In this document: positions 1 through 11,500 of the stretch, in pieces
Numbering within the stretch: position 1 is the stretch's first letter
How the letters are laid out: the number at the start of each line of letters is the position of its first letter
NCBI RefSeq assembly: GCF_910592395.1
Contig: NC_088325.1
Span: 11,410,109-11,474,108 of the forward strand
Origin: Lineus longissimus
Lineage: Eukaryota; Nemertea; Pilidiophora; Heteronemertea; Lineidae
Direction: 5' to 3'
Length of the DNA: 64,000 bases
Translations under genes and position numbers: made by a program
The notes under the pieces: generated by a model
Database searches by the model: none
Told to the model about the DNA's origin: nothing
What the model saw: the letters and a program-made list of their open reading frames with translations, nothing else

Positions 1-1
1 A

Positions 2-55
2 TCCGGTCCGACTAAGCACTCCTTTCGCCCAAGGGGTGCTGGCCGGAAGAGGTGA
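2..55 (+). CDS. DIRS copy 1 gag-like protein, C-terminal end only
   Basis: This is the last 17 codons and the TGA (53-55) of the gag-like frame; the rest lies left of the window. The end is basic and matches the end of the copy 2 frame at 25661. The recombinase frame continues in the same frame directly after this TGA. Confidence 0.7.
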   Translation, partial: SGPTKHSFRPRGAGRKR

Positions 56-2159
56 CTCCCCCCTCCTTTCTCCTCCCGGACGCAAAAAGGAGCCGACTCC
101 GGTAGTCGGGGGCCGTCTGCAAAAATTTGCAGACATTTGGGACGATTGGTGCCCAAAGGGGTCCCCAGTCCCAAACATGTTGAGGTACGGAGTGAAACTA
201 GATTTCAACCGTACCCCCCCGACTACCATATATCCAACCCCAGTTCAGCCACCGAAGGACCCAGTCAAGGCCTCTGCCCTCCAAGCAGAGGTCGCGACAT
301 TACTGGAGAAGCAAGCTATCCAGGTCCTTCAAGATCCATGCTCCCCCGGCTTTTACAGCCACGTTTTCTTGGTTCCCAAGAAAGCAGGGACATGGAGGCT
401 GATCATAGACCTTTCCAGGTTAAACACCTTCTTGAATGTTCCTCATTTCAAGATGGAAACCACCAGGTCTATAGCAACGGCGATACAGCCCAACGATTGG
501 GCGGTATCGATGGATTTAATGGATGCGTACTTACATGTACCGATCCATCCAGACTATCAACACTTCCTTCGATTCCATTACGAAGGAAAGACGTATCAAT
601 TCAGGGCCCTGCCGTTCGGTCTGGCATCGGCACCCCTAATTTTTACGATGATAGTCACAGCCTTCGTCGCTCCCTTTCACGTGATGGGGTTCAAGCTCCA
701 TCACTACCTAGACGATTGGCTACTCCGTTGCAAATCGCGGGAACTACTACTGCAACAACTTCAGGTTCTAAAGCAAAAAGTAGTTTCCGCAGGTTGGATT
801 ATCAACGAAACAAAGTCAGAATTCATACCATCCCAAGACTTCGTTTACGTTGGAGTTCGGTTCCTTACGGCCATAGGGAAAATGCTGCCCCCCCTAGACA
901 GGATAAAGAAAATTCTTCATCTCGTCGCAGAATTCAGAGGAAGGACTCAAGCTCCCGCAAGGCGATGCTTGAGCCTTTTGGGACTTCTGAATTCGGCAGC
1001 AGACCAAATCCCCCTTGGCCGTCTATATATGCGTCCCATCCAGATGTTTCTAATGTCTCTATGGAAACCCCACAGGGACCCATTAGACAAGTTGGTATTG
1101 ATACCTCAATACCTACTCAAGAACGTCTGGAACTTCTGGGAGTCGGAGACTCGTCTCCAAAGCGGTGTAGATCTTGCTCCACCGCCCCCAGAAGTGTCCC
1201 TGTTCACAGATGCTTCCCTACTAGGGTGGGGAGCACATCTGAACAACGGGGACATGTCCATAAGAGGTCTATGGACAAGGGAGGAGACCATTCTTCCAAT
1301 AAATATATTGGAAATGAAGGCTGTCCTTCTTGCCGTGAGGGCTCTTTCCCTTCGCCTGAAGAATCGGAGAGTAACCCTGTTCTCCGACAATTCTACAGTA
1401 GTAGCATATGTCAGGAGACAGGGAGGCACAAAGTCCGGCATTCTTTGCCAGCTAACTTGGGAGCTTTACCATCTTTGTGCCGACCTTGGAGTATCGATAT
1501 GTGCCAGACACATACCGGGCAATCGCAACATCCTTGCCGACGCCCTGTCCCGTCAGAACAAGCTAGTTCAGACAGAGTGGACACTCCATCAGGAGATTGT
1601 AGACGACCTTTGTCGCCTTTGGCAATCTCCGAAGGTAGATCTGTTCGCCACCAGGCTGAACAATCGCCTTCCCATCTATTACTCTCCACTTCCGGACGAA
1701 GAGGCCCTGGAAGTCGACAGCCTTACAGCCTCTTGGGTCGGGCTGAACGCATATGCGTTTCCACCCCTCCCTCTCATCCAACCAGTCCTGAACAAGATCT
1801 TGACCAGCCATCCGGTGAGAATAACTCTCATCGCACCTTGCTGGCCAAATCAGGCCTGGTTCCCAGCCTTGCTGGAGCTCCTGATAGATCACCCCAGGAG
1901 TCTTCCTACTTGGAAGCACCTCCTGTGGCACCCCCTGGGGAGATGCTACCACCAGAACCCTGGATTTTTCAAGTTTCACGCCTGGAACTTATCCAGTTGC
2001 ATCTCCACCAGAGAGGCTTTTCGGACATCGCTGTCAAGCGCATGTCCGCACCTCAAAGGGGGTCTACCCTTGATGTGTATCAAGGAAAGTGGTCTACCTT
2101 CACTTCCTGGTGCAGGGAGAACGGAGTTAATCCGATCTCTCCCTCTATATACAGATTAG
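3..2159 (+). CDS. DIRS copy 1 reverse transcriptase - RNase H - methyltransferase-like polyprotein
   Basis: The frame is open from the window start to a stop at 2159. The reverse transcriptase part shows the fingers/palm motifs LIIDLSRLN and ALPFGLASAP and the catalytic YLDD (705-716). RNase H follows at about 1195-1560 with acidic residues in FTDASLLGWG, ILEMKAVL, LFSDNSTV and NILADALSR. After it comes the DIRS-type adenine-methyltransferase-like part (VDLFATRLNN, LIAPCWPNQAWFP). The enzyme would copy the element RNA into DNA. No ATG precedes the reverse transcriptase; the first in frame is at about 177, so expression may need frameshifting from gag, which this frame overlaps in the +1 frame. 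Unlike copy 2, the C-run at 888-894 has 7 C and the frame is unbroken. Confidence 0.9.
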   Translation, partial: PVRLSTPFAQGVLAGRGDSPLLSPPGRKKEPTPVVGGRLQKFADIWDDWCPKGSPVPNMLRYGVKLDFNRTPPTTIYPTPVQPPKDPVKASALQAEVATLLEKQAIQVLQDPCSPGFYSHVFLVPKKAGTWRLIIDLSRLNTFLNVPHFKMETTRSIATAIQPNDWAVSMDLMDAYLHVPIHPDYQHFLRFHYEGKTYQFRALPFGLASAPLIFTMIVTAFVAPFHVMGFKLHHYLDDWLLRCKSRELLLQQLQVLKQKVVSAGWIINETKSEFIPSQDFVYVGVRFLTAIGKMLPPLDRIKKILHLVAEFRGRTQAPARRCLSLLGLLNSAADQIPLGRLYMRPIQMFLMSLWKPHRDPLDKLVLIPQYLLKNVWNFWESETRLQSGVDLAPPPPEVSLFTDASLLGWGAHLNNGDMSIRGLWTREETILPINILEMKAVLLAVRALSLRLKNRRVTLFSDNSTVVAYVRRQGGTKSGILCQLTWELYHLCADLGVSICARHIPGNRNILADALSRQNKLVQTEWTLHQEIVDDLCRLWQSPKVDLFATRLNNRLPIYYSPLPDEEALEVDSLTASWVGLNAYAFPPLPLIQPVLNKILTSHPVRITLIAPCWPNQAWFPALLELLIDHPRSLPTWKHLLWHPLGRCYHQNPGFFKFHAWNLSSCISTREAFRTSLSSACPHLKGGLPLMCIKESGLPSLPGAGRTELIRSLPLYTD

Positions 2160-3049
2160 TTGATTTCCTTATTGAATTATTCACGGAAAGACAACTATCT
2201 GTCACGGCTATAAAAGGGTACAAGTCCGCCATCGCTTCTACCCTCCGTGTTTTAAGCACCTGGGATCTTCGTTGGGAGGACCAAATAACCCCTCTTTTCA
2301 GAGGAATGTTATTAGAGCGTCCTAGACCGGTTCACAACACCCCTAAATGGGACCTTTCTGTTGTCCTTAAGGTGCTCATGAGGCATCCTTTTGAACCCAT
2401 GTCTATTTCATCCATGAAATATCTGACACTCAAAACGGTCTTTCTAGTAGCCTTGGCTACCGCCCAACGGAGATCAGAGCTCCATGCACTTTCTTTTAAG
2501 AAGCTGGCTTTTAGAGAGGGAGGGGAGGTTATCCTGGCTTTTATACCAGGATTTCTGGCGAAGAACCAGGGACCGGCCGCCTCTCGGCCCCCGGTTACTA
2601 TTCCCTCTCTGTCAGGAACGATCTCTTATGATCTTCCTGACAGAACTTTATGTCCCGTCAGGGCCCTAAAGTTCTACATATATAGGACAAAACCTCCCGG
2701 TATCCGCCAGGGGAGAGAGCGTTTGTTTTTGTCCTATAAGGAGGGAAATAAACGAGAGATAGCGGCCGCCACTATTTCAAGGTGGATTGTGGAGACTATT
2801 CGTCTTTCCTACAACACCTTGAAGACTTCCTCTGATCTTCGTGCGCTAGCTAACATCTCAGCGCACGAAGTTAGAGCACTAGCCACCTCCTGGGCTAACT
2901 ACCGAGGAGTTGCTCTTCAAGAAGTCGTTTCCGCTGCATGTTGGAGTAATCACTCCACATTCTCTCGTTTCTACCTACGAGACGTTTCTTCCCTCGTAGA
3001 TGGCATGCACACAATCGGCCCGATTGTGTCTGCGGGGCATGTTGTTTGA
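56..3049 (+). CDS. DIRS copy 1 tyrosine recombinase
   Basis: The recombinase domain occupies about 1980-3030 and would integrate the circular DNA copy. The catalytic set of tyrosine recombinases is visible: Arg in AQRRSEL (about 2468-2473), the HEVR box (His 2864, Arg 2873), a His in SNHSTF and the nucleophile Tyr in SRFYLRD (2972-2974). An N-terminal core-binding-like helical part precedes it. The frame is open without a stop from just after the gag TGA (53-55) to 3049, overlapping the reverse transcriptase frame by about 2.1 kb. I cannot tell where translation starts. The upstream 1.8 kb in this frame resembles no known domain and may be open by chance or by constraint from the other frame. 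Confidence 0.88.
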   Translation, partial: LPPPFSSRTQKGADSGSRGPSAKICRHLGRLVPKGVPSPKHVEVRSETRFQPYPPDYHISNPSSATEGPSQGLCPPSRGRDITGEASYPGPSRSMLPRLLQPRFLGSQESRDMEADHRPFQVKHLLECSSFQDGNHQVYSNGDTAQRLGGIDGFNGCVLTCTDPSRLSTLPSIPLRRKDVSIQGPAVRSGIGTPNFYDDSHSLRRSLSRDGVQAPSLPRRLATPLQIAGTTTATTSGSKAKSSFRRLDYQRNKVRIHTIPRLRLRWSSVPYGHRENAAPPRQDKENSSSRRRIQRKDSSSRKAMLEPFGTSEFGSRPNPPWPSIYASHPDVSNVSMETPQGPIRQVGIDTSIPTQERLELLGVGDSSPKRCRSCSTAPRSVPVHRCFPTRVGSTSEQRGHVHKRSMDKGGDHSSNKYIGNEGCPSCREGSFPSPEESESNPVLRQFYSSSICQETGRHKVRHSLPANLGALPSLCRPWSIDMCQTHTGQSQHPCRRPVPSEQASSDRVDTPSGDCRRPLSPLAISEGRSVRHQAEQSPSHLLLSTSGRRGPGSRQPYSLLGRAERICVSTPPSHPTSPEQDLDQPSGENNSHRTLLAKSGLVPSLAGAPDRSPQESSYLEAPPVAPPGEMLPPEPWIFQVSRLELIQLHLHQRGFSDIAVKRMSAPQRGSTLDVYQGKWSTFTSWCRENGVNPISPSIYRLVDFLIELFTERQLSVTAIKGYKSAIASTLRVLSTWDLRWEDQITPLFRGMLLERPRPVHNTPKWDLSVVLKVLMRHPFEPMSISSMKYLTLKTVFLVALATAQRRSELHALSFKKLAFREGGEVILAFIPGFLAKNQGPAASRPPVTIPSLSGTISYDLPDRTLCPVRALKFYIYRTKPPGIRQGRERLFLSYKEGNKREIAAATISRWIVETIRLSYNTLKTSSDLRALANISAHEVRALATSWANYRGVALQEVVSAACWSNHSTFSRFYLRDVSSLVDGMHTIGPIVSAGHVV

Positions 3050-3480
3050 TCCTGGCTAGATCAAAAAAGGGGGGGGGAAGCCCGATTGAAGAGTCAAACG
3101 CGCATCTTGCGCCATTTTTGATATGCCCTATCTTCAACATCCAGGCAACCCCTAGTAGACTAGAAAGGACGCAATTTCTTATTGTTGTTTAGCAATAATT
3201 CATTCTACACCCTTCAACATGCCTTACTTGCTCTAAGCTCTGTTGCCGGAAAGAAGATGGTTTTATTACGCAATTCTAGCGCTTTCCGGAGAATGGGTCT
3301 ATTACTCTCTATAATATGATTGTAATACCGAGATCAAAATACCGGTCCTCCGGGTTCTCCCCATTTCTTTCCCCTGGCGGTCCTCCTTAGCTAATATGCC
3401 GGTGGTGCCTCCTGGATGGAACAACAGCTCAGCCTTAGGTAAGTCCTCGTTTCCCACCTCCAATAGGTTGCTGGGATTCG

Positions 3481-3578
3481 ATGCAAAAGTGTTCCATAGG
3501 TAAGTTTGAATGACACAAAATGCCCATTTCCTTACAAGAAATGGCCATTTTGTTAGTTCATACTTACCTATGGAACAC
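3481..3578 (+). repeat. DIRS copy 1 internal complementary region
   Basis: This segment is the reverse complement of both outer ends of the element, joined head to tail. Its left half matches the left terminus of copy 2 and its right half matches the right terminus at about 3781-3841. Such a region is the template for restoring the ends in DIRS replication. Confidence 0.85.
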
Positions 3579-3625
3579 GGCCCTCCCGCCGTCCCCACAA
3601 ACGGGACATACTCTTTATTAACGCT

Positions 3626-3841
3626 CAAGAGTAAAGACTAAATATGGCGGCATGAGATCGGCGCGATCTCGCGGGATCGGTCAGGGCGCCGCCTGGCGGC
3701 CGAGCTGTTAACTCAGTTCTCCCTTTAGAAAATTAAAGGGATACTCTTGTGTTTGAGCCCAAATGGAGTAACATGCAAAAGTGTTCCATAGGTAAGTATG
3801 AACTAACAAAATGGCCATTTCTTGTAAGGAAATGGGCATTT
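3626..3841 (+). repeat. DIRS copy 1 right inverted terminal repeat and right extension
   Basis: About 175 bp here, including the GC-rich part around 3650-3705, is the reverse complement of the left terminal repeat of copy 2 (22905-23078). It is followed by a right-hand extension of about 40 bp up to the element end at GGGCATTT. Confidence 0.88.
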
Positions 3842-4118
3842 ACTGAGCTTGATGTTTATAATAAGCTTACCTACAGTACAGCTTCGGGCTATCACAGGGA
3901 ATAATCCAAAAATGTCCATCTCAAGACAAAATGAAGGACTTCCTTTGGGCTGTTTAGGTTCTGTCACGGGATGTTTGTAAATATGTGTGGTATTCTGCTT
4001 TCCTTGGTTAATGTGAGACAAGCCATAGATGCAGATAGCGTGAATAAATTTAATGCAGTGTGAGATCGGGGAGACCCCTATCAGTAACTTGGTGTAACTT
4101 AATCTGACCTACCTGCAG

Positions 4119-4485
4119 GAGGGACTTCTCACCAACTTAGTTGGAATTTTAATTCATAACAGGTATCCAGACCAGGTAACTGATACTTTGCCCGATTGGT
4201 TGGAGTTGCTGGCTGCACTACCGACTTGTTCTATTTCTCGACGACATCTTTTGTTTATATAAGGATTTTTTGTTTATATAAGGAGTGTGGGGGAGAAATT
4301 TCCCCGTGTGATTCAGTCAACAACATAGTTGGGCCATATTTTGACTCTTTTGGCCTAAATAGTGCGGGACCTAAATATTGCTGGGATTATGTCTTTCGTG
4401 TGAGTGGGTGAACGACTCTCAACTTCCAGTCACCTGTGCACCTGTTCTTAATTTTAAAACAAACCAAGTTGGTGAGAAATCCCTC
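4119..4485. mobile_element. Small inverted-repeat element (MITE-like), about 365 bp
   Basis: The left end (4119-4164) and the right end (4437-4485) are imperfect inverted repeats of about 42 bp, both beginning GAGGGA followed by C or T and TTCTCACCAACTT. The interior has no coding capacity. I could not define a convincing target-site duplication, so the class is unknown. Confidence 0.55.
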
Positions 4486-5471
4486 GTGTGTAGCGGGCTT
4501 TACCTGACTCCTGCCTGCAGCCTGCTTCAAAGGGAGCAAAGCCTCACTCTATCAGCAGCGTTCTCAGGGTGATGACCTACAAACACCAGACTCTGCAAAC
4601 ACTTCTTTACATAAGTTCTAATCTGAAAGATAACAATGATATTTGTGACTTAGCCTGAGGGACATCTTGTGATAACTTACATCCCCATGCTCTGGTATGT
4701 CCCCTTTGGCAATATCGGAAAAAAGTCACGGGTATTTATGCAAACATGGTGCAAAAAACAGTAAAAGAGAAAGGAATCTTCCCAAGAGCGCTTGATCAGA
4801 TTATTATTAGCGAAGCAAAACATAGGATTTCTGGTTGATCTATATGAACTTTTATCACATCAAGTAAAAGTTTATGCGGAAAAGTAAATTCATCTTGAGT
4901 TAATCTGAGTAAAAATGTTGAGAAAGATTTCTCTGTGATGTTTGTGTCATGAGTATATTTGTTCCAATTCACTTGTTACGCAAATGAGGCTGATCTGTTT
5001 TGCTGGAAATGTTGCCCTGCCAGAATGAGGGGAATCGTTCGCCTGCTTTTAAGGGAAAGGGAGCTATGTCAGCATTATTTGTCCCCAGCTGAAGCTGGAC
5101 CCTTTGTTCTCAGTTTCGTTCTAGACTGTGGTGACAGAATGGTCATCACGGTGTTGCTTCAACCCCTATCTTATGGACGTCACAACTTTCTTGGGATTAC
5201 TTTTTTGAACACGAGTCAAACAATCGTGTTTGATCAGAAAAGCAGCAGAAGTTCAACAGACATTTCCTGAATTCATTCATAAGCTACAGGATACATCACT
5301 TTGTCCCTTTTTGTCCCTTCTCAGCCAGAGGAGTAGTCAATTGTCACACAATACTCGTGCGTGACTCGGAGATAAATGATAATAATACGATTAACGCAGA
5401 ATCTCACCTCAAAGTGAGAAGATGGCATGCGCCGTGTTTCATGGAAACGTGTCGTGACATCTTCTTTGATG

Positions 5472-5553
5472 TCCTCTGCAGTGAGAAAGTGATATCTTTC
5501 GAGGACATCTTCTTTGATGTCCTCGAAAGATATCACTCTGTCACTGCAGAGGA
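5472..5553. repeat. Near-perfect hairpin (inverted repeat, arms about 36 bp)
   Basis: The two arms start TCCTCTGCAGTGA and are complementary apart from two or three positions, with about 10 bp between them. A partial direct copy of the centre (ACATCTTCTTTGATGTCCTC) lies just to the left at about 5457-5476. Confidence 0.8.
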
Positions 5554-8500
5554 TTAGAAGACCTTATGACACCCTAAGAGCAACTGACTGTGGCTTTATT
5601 AAAAAGTTCTGAAAGAGAGTTACTACTCCGATTGGAACTTTATTAAAGTGGCTGGATTGTCAGATGACATTTTTGTGATGTGATGACAGTCTGCTACTAA
5701 CCAGAGCAGATGTTAAAATGTTAAAATGTTAAAATGTCATTCATGAAAATCACTTGTGGTTTCTCTAGAATGATGATAGCTGCACACTCGAAAAAGAACA
5801 AGTGATGGGGGTTTGCTATATCTGATTCCATTATTGCTAATATCGCCGTACTTGGGGGTGCATTAGCTGAAAGCAGTGATGTGATGTCAATCTCTACTGA
5901 CGCAGATGATGGTTGAATATCCTTCATGAAAGTCTGTTCTGACATATCAAAAGTGATTTTCCCTTAAAATGCATACCACGCATAATAGTATGTGTATTGA
6001 TGTTTGGCTACATATACATTTGATTCAAACATTTTACTGCCTACGTGCAGTTTGATCAAAGGCAGTTCTGTCAATTCAGTCAATTGGAAATGACAGAATC
6101 ATCAGACTGTGAACATTTACTGTACATGTTTACCGGATGTTGTTCTGAGTTTGAAATGTTTGGAAAAGTCTGTTTGAAAATGTTTATCGGGTATTTGCGC
6201 AAATTGCAGAGCAAGAGCAGAGTTGGCCTCCCGGAAATTTGCAGTTGTTGACTTCAGCAGGGGGTTCACTAAGTCTGAACTTTCCTTACTTGGAAGTGCA
6301 TTTAGCAACTGAGATTTGGCAAAGTGAATGTCTGTATTCAGTGTACATGTATTTGACCTGAGGTTGCTCAGGCCCCTCAATGATTTGTTGTAAAAAACAT
6401 CTAAAGAAATGATATAAAATTAGATCTCTTATGTCAAGTATACTTCTGGAGGGCCCCTTCCTGTTCACAAATAAAACGTTCATGCTTCACTTGACACATA
6501 TTTTCACCTCTTTCTCTATGAATGTGTAAAAATAGACTACAAGTACTATATTTCTTAAAGTGCACGCAGCAAATATACACTGTAAAGTTGAGCACATTTT
6601 CAAATACGATGTTGAGAAAACATGACATGAATGATATCAAAAATGTTCACGTCAACTAGAGTTCGACCATTGGTACAACCAACGCACATTACAATGCATT
6701 ATGTACAGTAAGTTTGGTCTTGTATTTATGGAGGGCCCTTCATAAAGAAATCATAAAAGTGTGTAAATTTGACAATAGTGTCTGGTGGTCCTTGCGGTGC
6801 TCCAATGGGCCTATTTGATCTATCATTTCCCGCAAAATGTGGGTAGTAAGAACACTTTATGTCACCTTCTTGTGATAAAGTACCACCTTAAGCGATACCT
6901 GCTGAAAGTGTTTTCTTTGAAATCAATGTTTAAATTTATAGAAAGGCTAGAAGTGGCCACTGAATTTGTGGAATAATAATAGATTCCAGTGTGGTAGTAT
7001 GTCTACACGAAAGTACTGTGTAGAAGCTATATCTGTTTAATGGCTTATATATATGAATACTGCCATCTATCTGAAGCCACAAAAGCTTGTCATAAGCATC
7101 AGGGATGTGCCTTCCTAAAGGATGTTCACAAAGTGTCATCCAGGTCATGAAAGTTTTGCATGTTGTTAGTAATGAAATCTCCTTGACCCTGTTCACGATT
7201 TTGAACAGTGGCTTACTGCCAGTACAGTAAATTCTTACTATTTACCAAATACCCTCTCATGTTGATCCAACATGTTCCCCGGGTTGCTCATTATTGAAAG
7301 TCATCTCATCTTACCGTTGAAGAATGTCAAACATCACTTTGGATTTATTGAAGAGGGATCAATTTCATGATCGATTCAAACTGGATAACTGGAATCGAAA
7401 TATTGGTGCAGTGGTCAAATATTAGGCAAGTAGTTCACTTGGTGTGGTTTGTGCTTCCATCAAAGTTCGATGAGAGTAATGCCAAGAGTGCACACCAATG
7501 AAGAGTGGTGAGATTAGAATTGGAAGTTGTTGACAATGTCCCATGTCAGATTTCAACGCTGCACCAATAAGTGTGTTCTAGTTGCTTCCTGTCAACAAGT
7601 GTTTCAGGAAGCGAAGTCAGTCCTGGTCCTTCCCAAATCTAGTGATGTTCCAACAATAGAGAAAGTAGCGTTCCTGAATTTGGAAACTGTTCAAAAGTGC
7701 TGCCATCAGTACTATTAGGTTGAAACCAACATTTCCCAAGTGCGTTTGGCATGTTTAGAGAGGGTGCCATCAATGCTGGCGAGTTAGAATGTTAGTGGAG
7801 CATGATTTGCTTTGCACATCACTCGCATGTCATGGGGTCATGTACACGAGGTACTGTACATGTCACCCGCAGCGAAATGGTTAATTAGACCTGGTGAAGC
7901 AAAATGGTACTGTCAAGTGAGCGTGTGCAGTCCTTTAATGAATATTCTCTGTGTCTGCGATATCAAGCTAGAGTTCAATTGTCAGATGAAATGTCAAGGT
8001 ATAAAGTGGACCTAAAGCTATTTTGATTCAAGGGTGTGACAAAGGAACACTTCCTGCTCTTTACTCCCAACTGGACAGATGGCATCCAAATTAAACTGTT
8101 CCAAATTTTACACTTCTTTCATCCCTATTATCCCAAGCCTGCTTCAGTGGCGCGTGCCAGCATCACTGAGAATTGCACCAGGTGAGCAAAGTTAATAACC
8201 TTGTCCTCAATTCAGAAATGTGACACTCAGTGTCAGAAATTTGTTTGGCCACTTCCCCCAGCTGCGGGTTAAAAACAATGGTTGACATCAGAAGGGGGCC
8301 AGGGCATCATTCTCCCATTCAGTTACAAATTGTTCAGCATCAGCAGTCATCTCCTCAACATCTTCGTGCAGGTGGAGAGGCCTAATCAGCCTCTTATTCA
8401 GTAATGAAGAAGTAGAGCTACATCCTTGCTCTTCATTGTATTGAAGCACGATTGATGTGTAAACTTGGCAGCACGAGATCAGAATGAATGGGCCATGTCT

Positions 8501-11500
8501 GTAGCATGAGGTGCAGATGCGAGCGCCAACACATTTAAAAGAAACTAATACTGGTCAGATGGGGACTCAAAAACCTTCAAATTCCCCTTTCCAATGATAT
8601 CCGGTTTCTAGACCAAAACTTGATGTCATGACATTGGGCATCTTGACCCATCAAGTGATTGACATCATATGACCGCTCGTTCCTACTCTGGGTATCAACA
8701 AAAATACGCCTTGCATATTTTTGGTATCAGTGATACAAACAACTGGAGGACTGGAAGGATATTTGGGTCTGATCAGTAGTTGAGTATAGCTTTGATCTTG
8801 ATGTTAAGCACTACAACTTTGCTGGTCAGCTAGCTGCTAGTGCAAAAAGAGTCCCACTTTTAACCTCTTTTGTTTGTAATTCTACAGTAGGGGACATTCT
8901 CCTTTCCCATTCCCTCTTAACGGGCAAATGCCGCAGCATCCAGCCCCTCATACGACAGGTGGCGAACATTGATAACCAACTCAATTTCACTGACGCGTGC
9001 ACAGAAATATTTTTCATTGGTGAATAGCAAGAGAATGACCAAACAACCCATTTCAAGTAATCCTTGAAAGTTTTGAGGGTCGTGCAGGGGTCAGGGGCAT
9101 GTGTTTGGAGATGAAATGGTATTGAATTATTGTGTGGGTTATTGTAGATGCAAATTTGGAATGATGAATAGTAAATAGTGTTCATGAACCTGGTAAGTGC
9201 GCCTGTCTTTGTTCGGATGATTATGATATAAAACACGGTCTGTCGAACTTTGCCTTGTGTCATGGGCTGCCCATGGAAAATATTTGTTTTTGAGTCAACC
9301 TGGTGTTATGTCATGTGTGTCAGATGTTGCCATAGCATTATAGGATGGGGATGGGTTGTGAAAGAGGATGGTGAAGGCAATGCAGTTAAAACAGTGAAGT
9401 ATACTTTCGCTACCAGAGGTTCGACAGGGACAATTTTTAAGGCCGACGCTGTTTGTTAAAAATTTGAAATTTGTAATTGAATTGAAAATTTCCAATTGCT
9501 TAACATTGATACCAAGTCAACCAATGGTCATGACGTCATTATCATTTTGGCCATTGTGTACTTTTCGTAGGAAAATCAAGCGGTCTTATTTGGAGTAGTC
9601 TCAATTCTCTTGAGCAACAGAATTAAAGGGTCATCATCATAGAATTTTGAAATACCATCGTAGTCATTGTATTTCTTTATAATTCCCACCAGTGCAATAG
9701 TTCTTTTTCTATTGTTAAATGACTGACATTAGGTCGGACACCGCCTTAGGACCGACAGCTATCCTACCCTCTGGAGTTGAAAACAGGATTGAAATTTTCT
9801 CATTGTTTATTCTCATAACTTCTTGATGTTTGCCAAGAAAAGATCAAAGGTGTTCTGTGATATTGTAGGGAGGGTGATAATGGGGGACCCACATTGCTCG
9901 CCACAAATTATTTTGGGGCAGGTTTAGACATGCTGCCAAGTTGCATTTGAGAAGTTTCAAAGGCCACTCTCAGGCCCACATCCAGAGTCTTTGAGGGCCG
10001 CTACAAATCAAATAGGCACTTTCACGGGTCACAGGTTTTGTAACCCTTGATTCAAAATATCTTTGTCACACTGGTATGCACTGGAAGAGGAACCATTTTG
10101 TGAACAGGTTAGGACAAGATGGATAAGTACAATTGCCAGTTTTGTCACCAAAGTGGTGGCTGGCTAAGAACTGTGTCCAAGAGAAGGCCCATCAAGGTTG
10201 ATAGGGTCTGGTCATTTGAAAGCTTCCTGTTGTCTTCGGTAAAGATGTGACTATTTCAGAATATGACACAGCCGTGTGAACAGATTGAGTTGAACTTGTT
10301 GCAGCAGGAATGACAGTTACGTTTGTTTCGTTGATTGCCACTCGCTTCGCTGCTGCTTCAAGAGCTATTAGGAAGAAAAGGATCTTCTTGGGTCCCATCG
10401 GTTGGTCTGTTTAAGGGGTGATTGTGTTGTCCAAGTTCCCATATTTGGAGTACACTCCTTTCAGAAGTTTGCTGGAAGTGGAAGCCAGTTCTGACTTGTT
10501 CTTAGATGTTACGACATTATGGGGGCTGTAGGCGGGAACTAGAGGGTCAAATTGGTAGTCTTTAGGTGATGAGCGAAGACAGTAAATAGCCTGAATGGTG
10601 TTAGATTCAGCAATAACCATATTCCTCAGATGGGCGTGAAAAGATTTGATGTCCTGTGAGATAGGGCGAAATAGGAATAACATAAGAACGAACTCTTAGC
10701 ATGAACAGATCATTTTCAAATTGCAACACGAAGTGACACTCCACTTTTTGGGTGTTGACTTTAGTACTTATCATAGCATTGTGTGGAAGTATTTTGACTA
10801 TTAGTTGACAAGAGCTGATCAAACAAAAAATCAAATGTCAAAGATAGACTTTAGTTTGTCGAACCATACTAACTTTTTGACCAACAGCGTAATAGAGGTT
10901 GATCTGTGTTCACTAGTTGTTGACACTAGAAGCACTGCCATCTTGATCTGTCTTTCAAAATATTGACACCACCAAAGCAAATCCAAAATATAAACAATGT
11001 GTATCTGTTGTATGACCTGACGGTTAACCGTCCTGTTGTATTTTACGAAAAGGACAGCAAAGTAATTTACACTGTCATAAGGATGCCTTCCCAAGGCCCC
11101 TCCCTAATTGTGCATAAAAAACAATGCAGAGACCTAGGTGTCAATGACTGCAAGGGCCATGGCAAAAGCCACCAGAAATATGTCATGGTGGTCAGGGAAA
11201 TCTTTGCTTTGATTGCAAGTAAGTATTTGATCTGAATGATAGAAAGTTGGGTCTGAATTTGTCTTCCCAATGTGCTTGTCAGAGAGTCCCTGTAACAAAA
11301 TGTGACAAAAGTTATTTTCATGAAAATACCACTATTTCTATTGTGTAATGAAAGAAGGAAGCTTTCAGATATCTGAATAAACACGGATTATTGCAACTAC
11401 ATTGTATTTGAATGAAACTGGGGCGGTCTGTTGTGGGGAACATGGATTTCATCCTACTATCCAAAAATAGACTACACCTTAAGATTTTGGCATGACCAAT

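Larger units (their letters stand above)
1..3841 (+). mobile_element. DIRS-type tyrosine-recombinase retrotransposon, copy 1 (5' part outside window)
   Basis: The stretch carries, in order, the end of a gag-like frame, a reverse transcriptase/RNase H/methyltransferase frame, an overlapping tyrosine recombinase frame, an internal complementary region and the right inverted terminal repeat. This order and the lack of an integrase or LTRs are typical of DIRS elements, which integrate as circles through a tyrosine recombinase. It matches copy 2 (22891-29443) almost base for base. The element ends at a run ...GGGCATTT followed by unrelated DNA, the same end as in copy 2. The left part is cut off only by the window edge, so nothing indicates a real truncation. 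All visible frames are open, so this copy looks potentially intact over the part seen. Confidence 0.93.

Noticed and set aside
1106-1979. Minus-strand open frames in both DIRS copies (also 26713-27586)
   Set aside because: They are shadows of the strongly constrained plus-strand frames and encode nothing recognisable.
8826-9263. 145-codon minus-strand open frame
   Set aside because: No domain, signal peptide or splice context; composition like surrounding non-coding DNA.
10192-10398. Minus-strand 68-codon frame with a signal-peptide-like start
   Set aside because: Short, isolated, with no convincing downstream exon or conserved motif; it may be chance.
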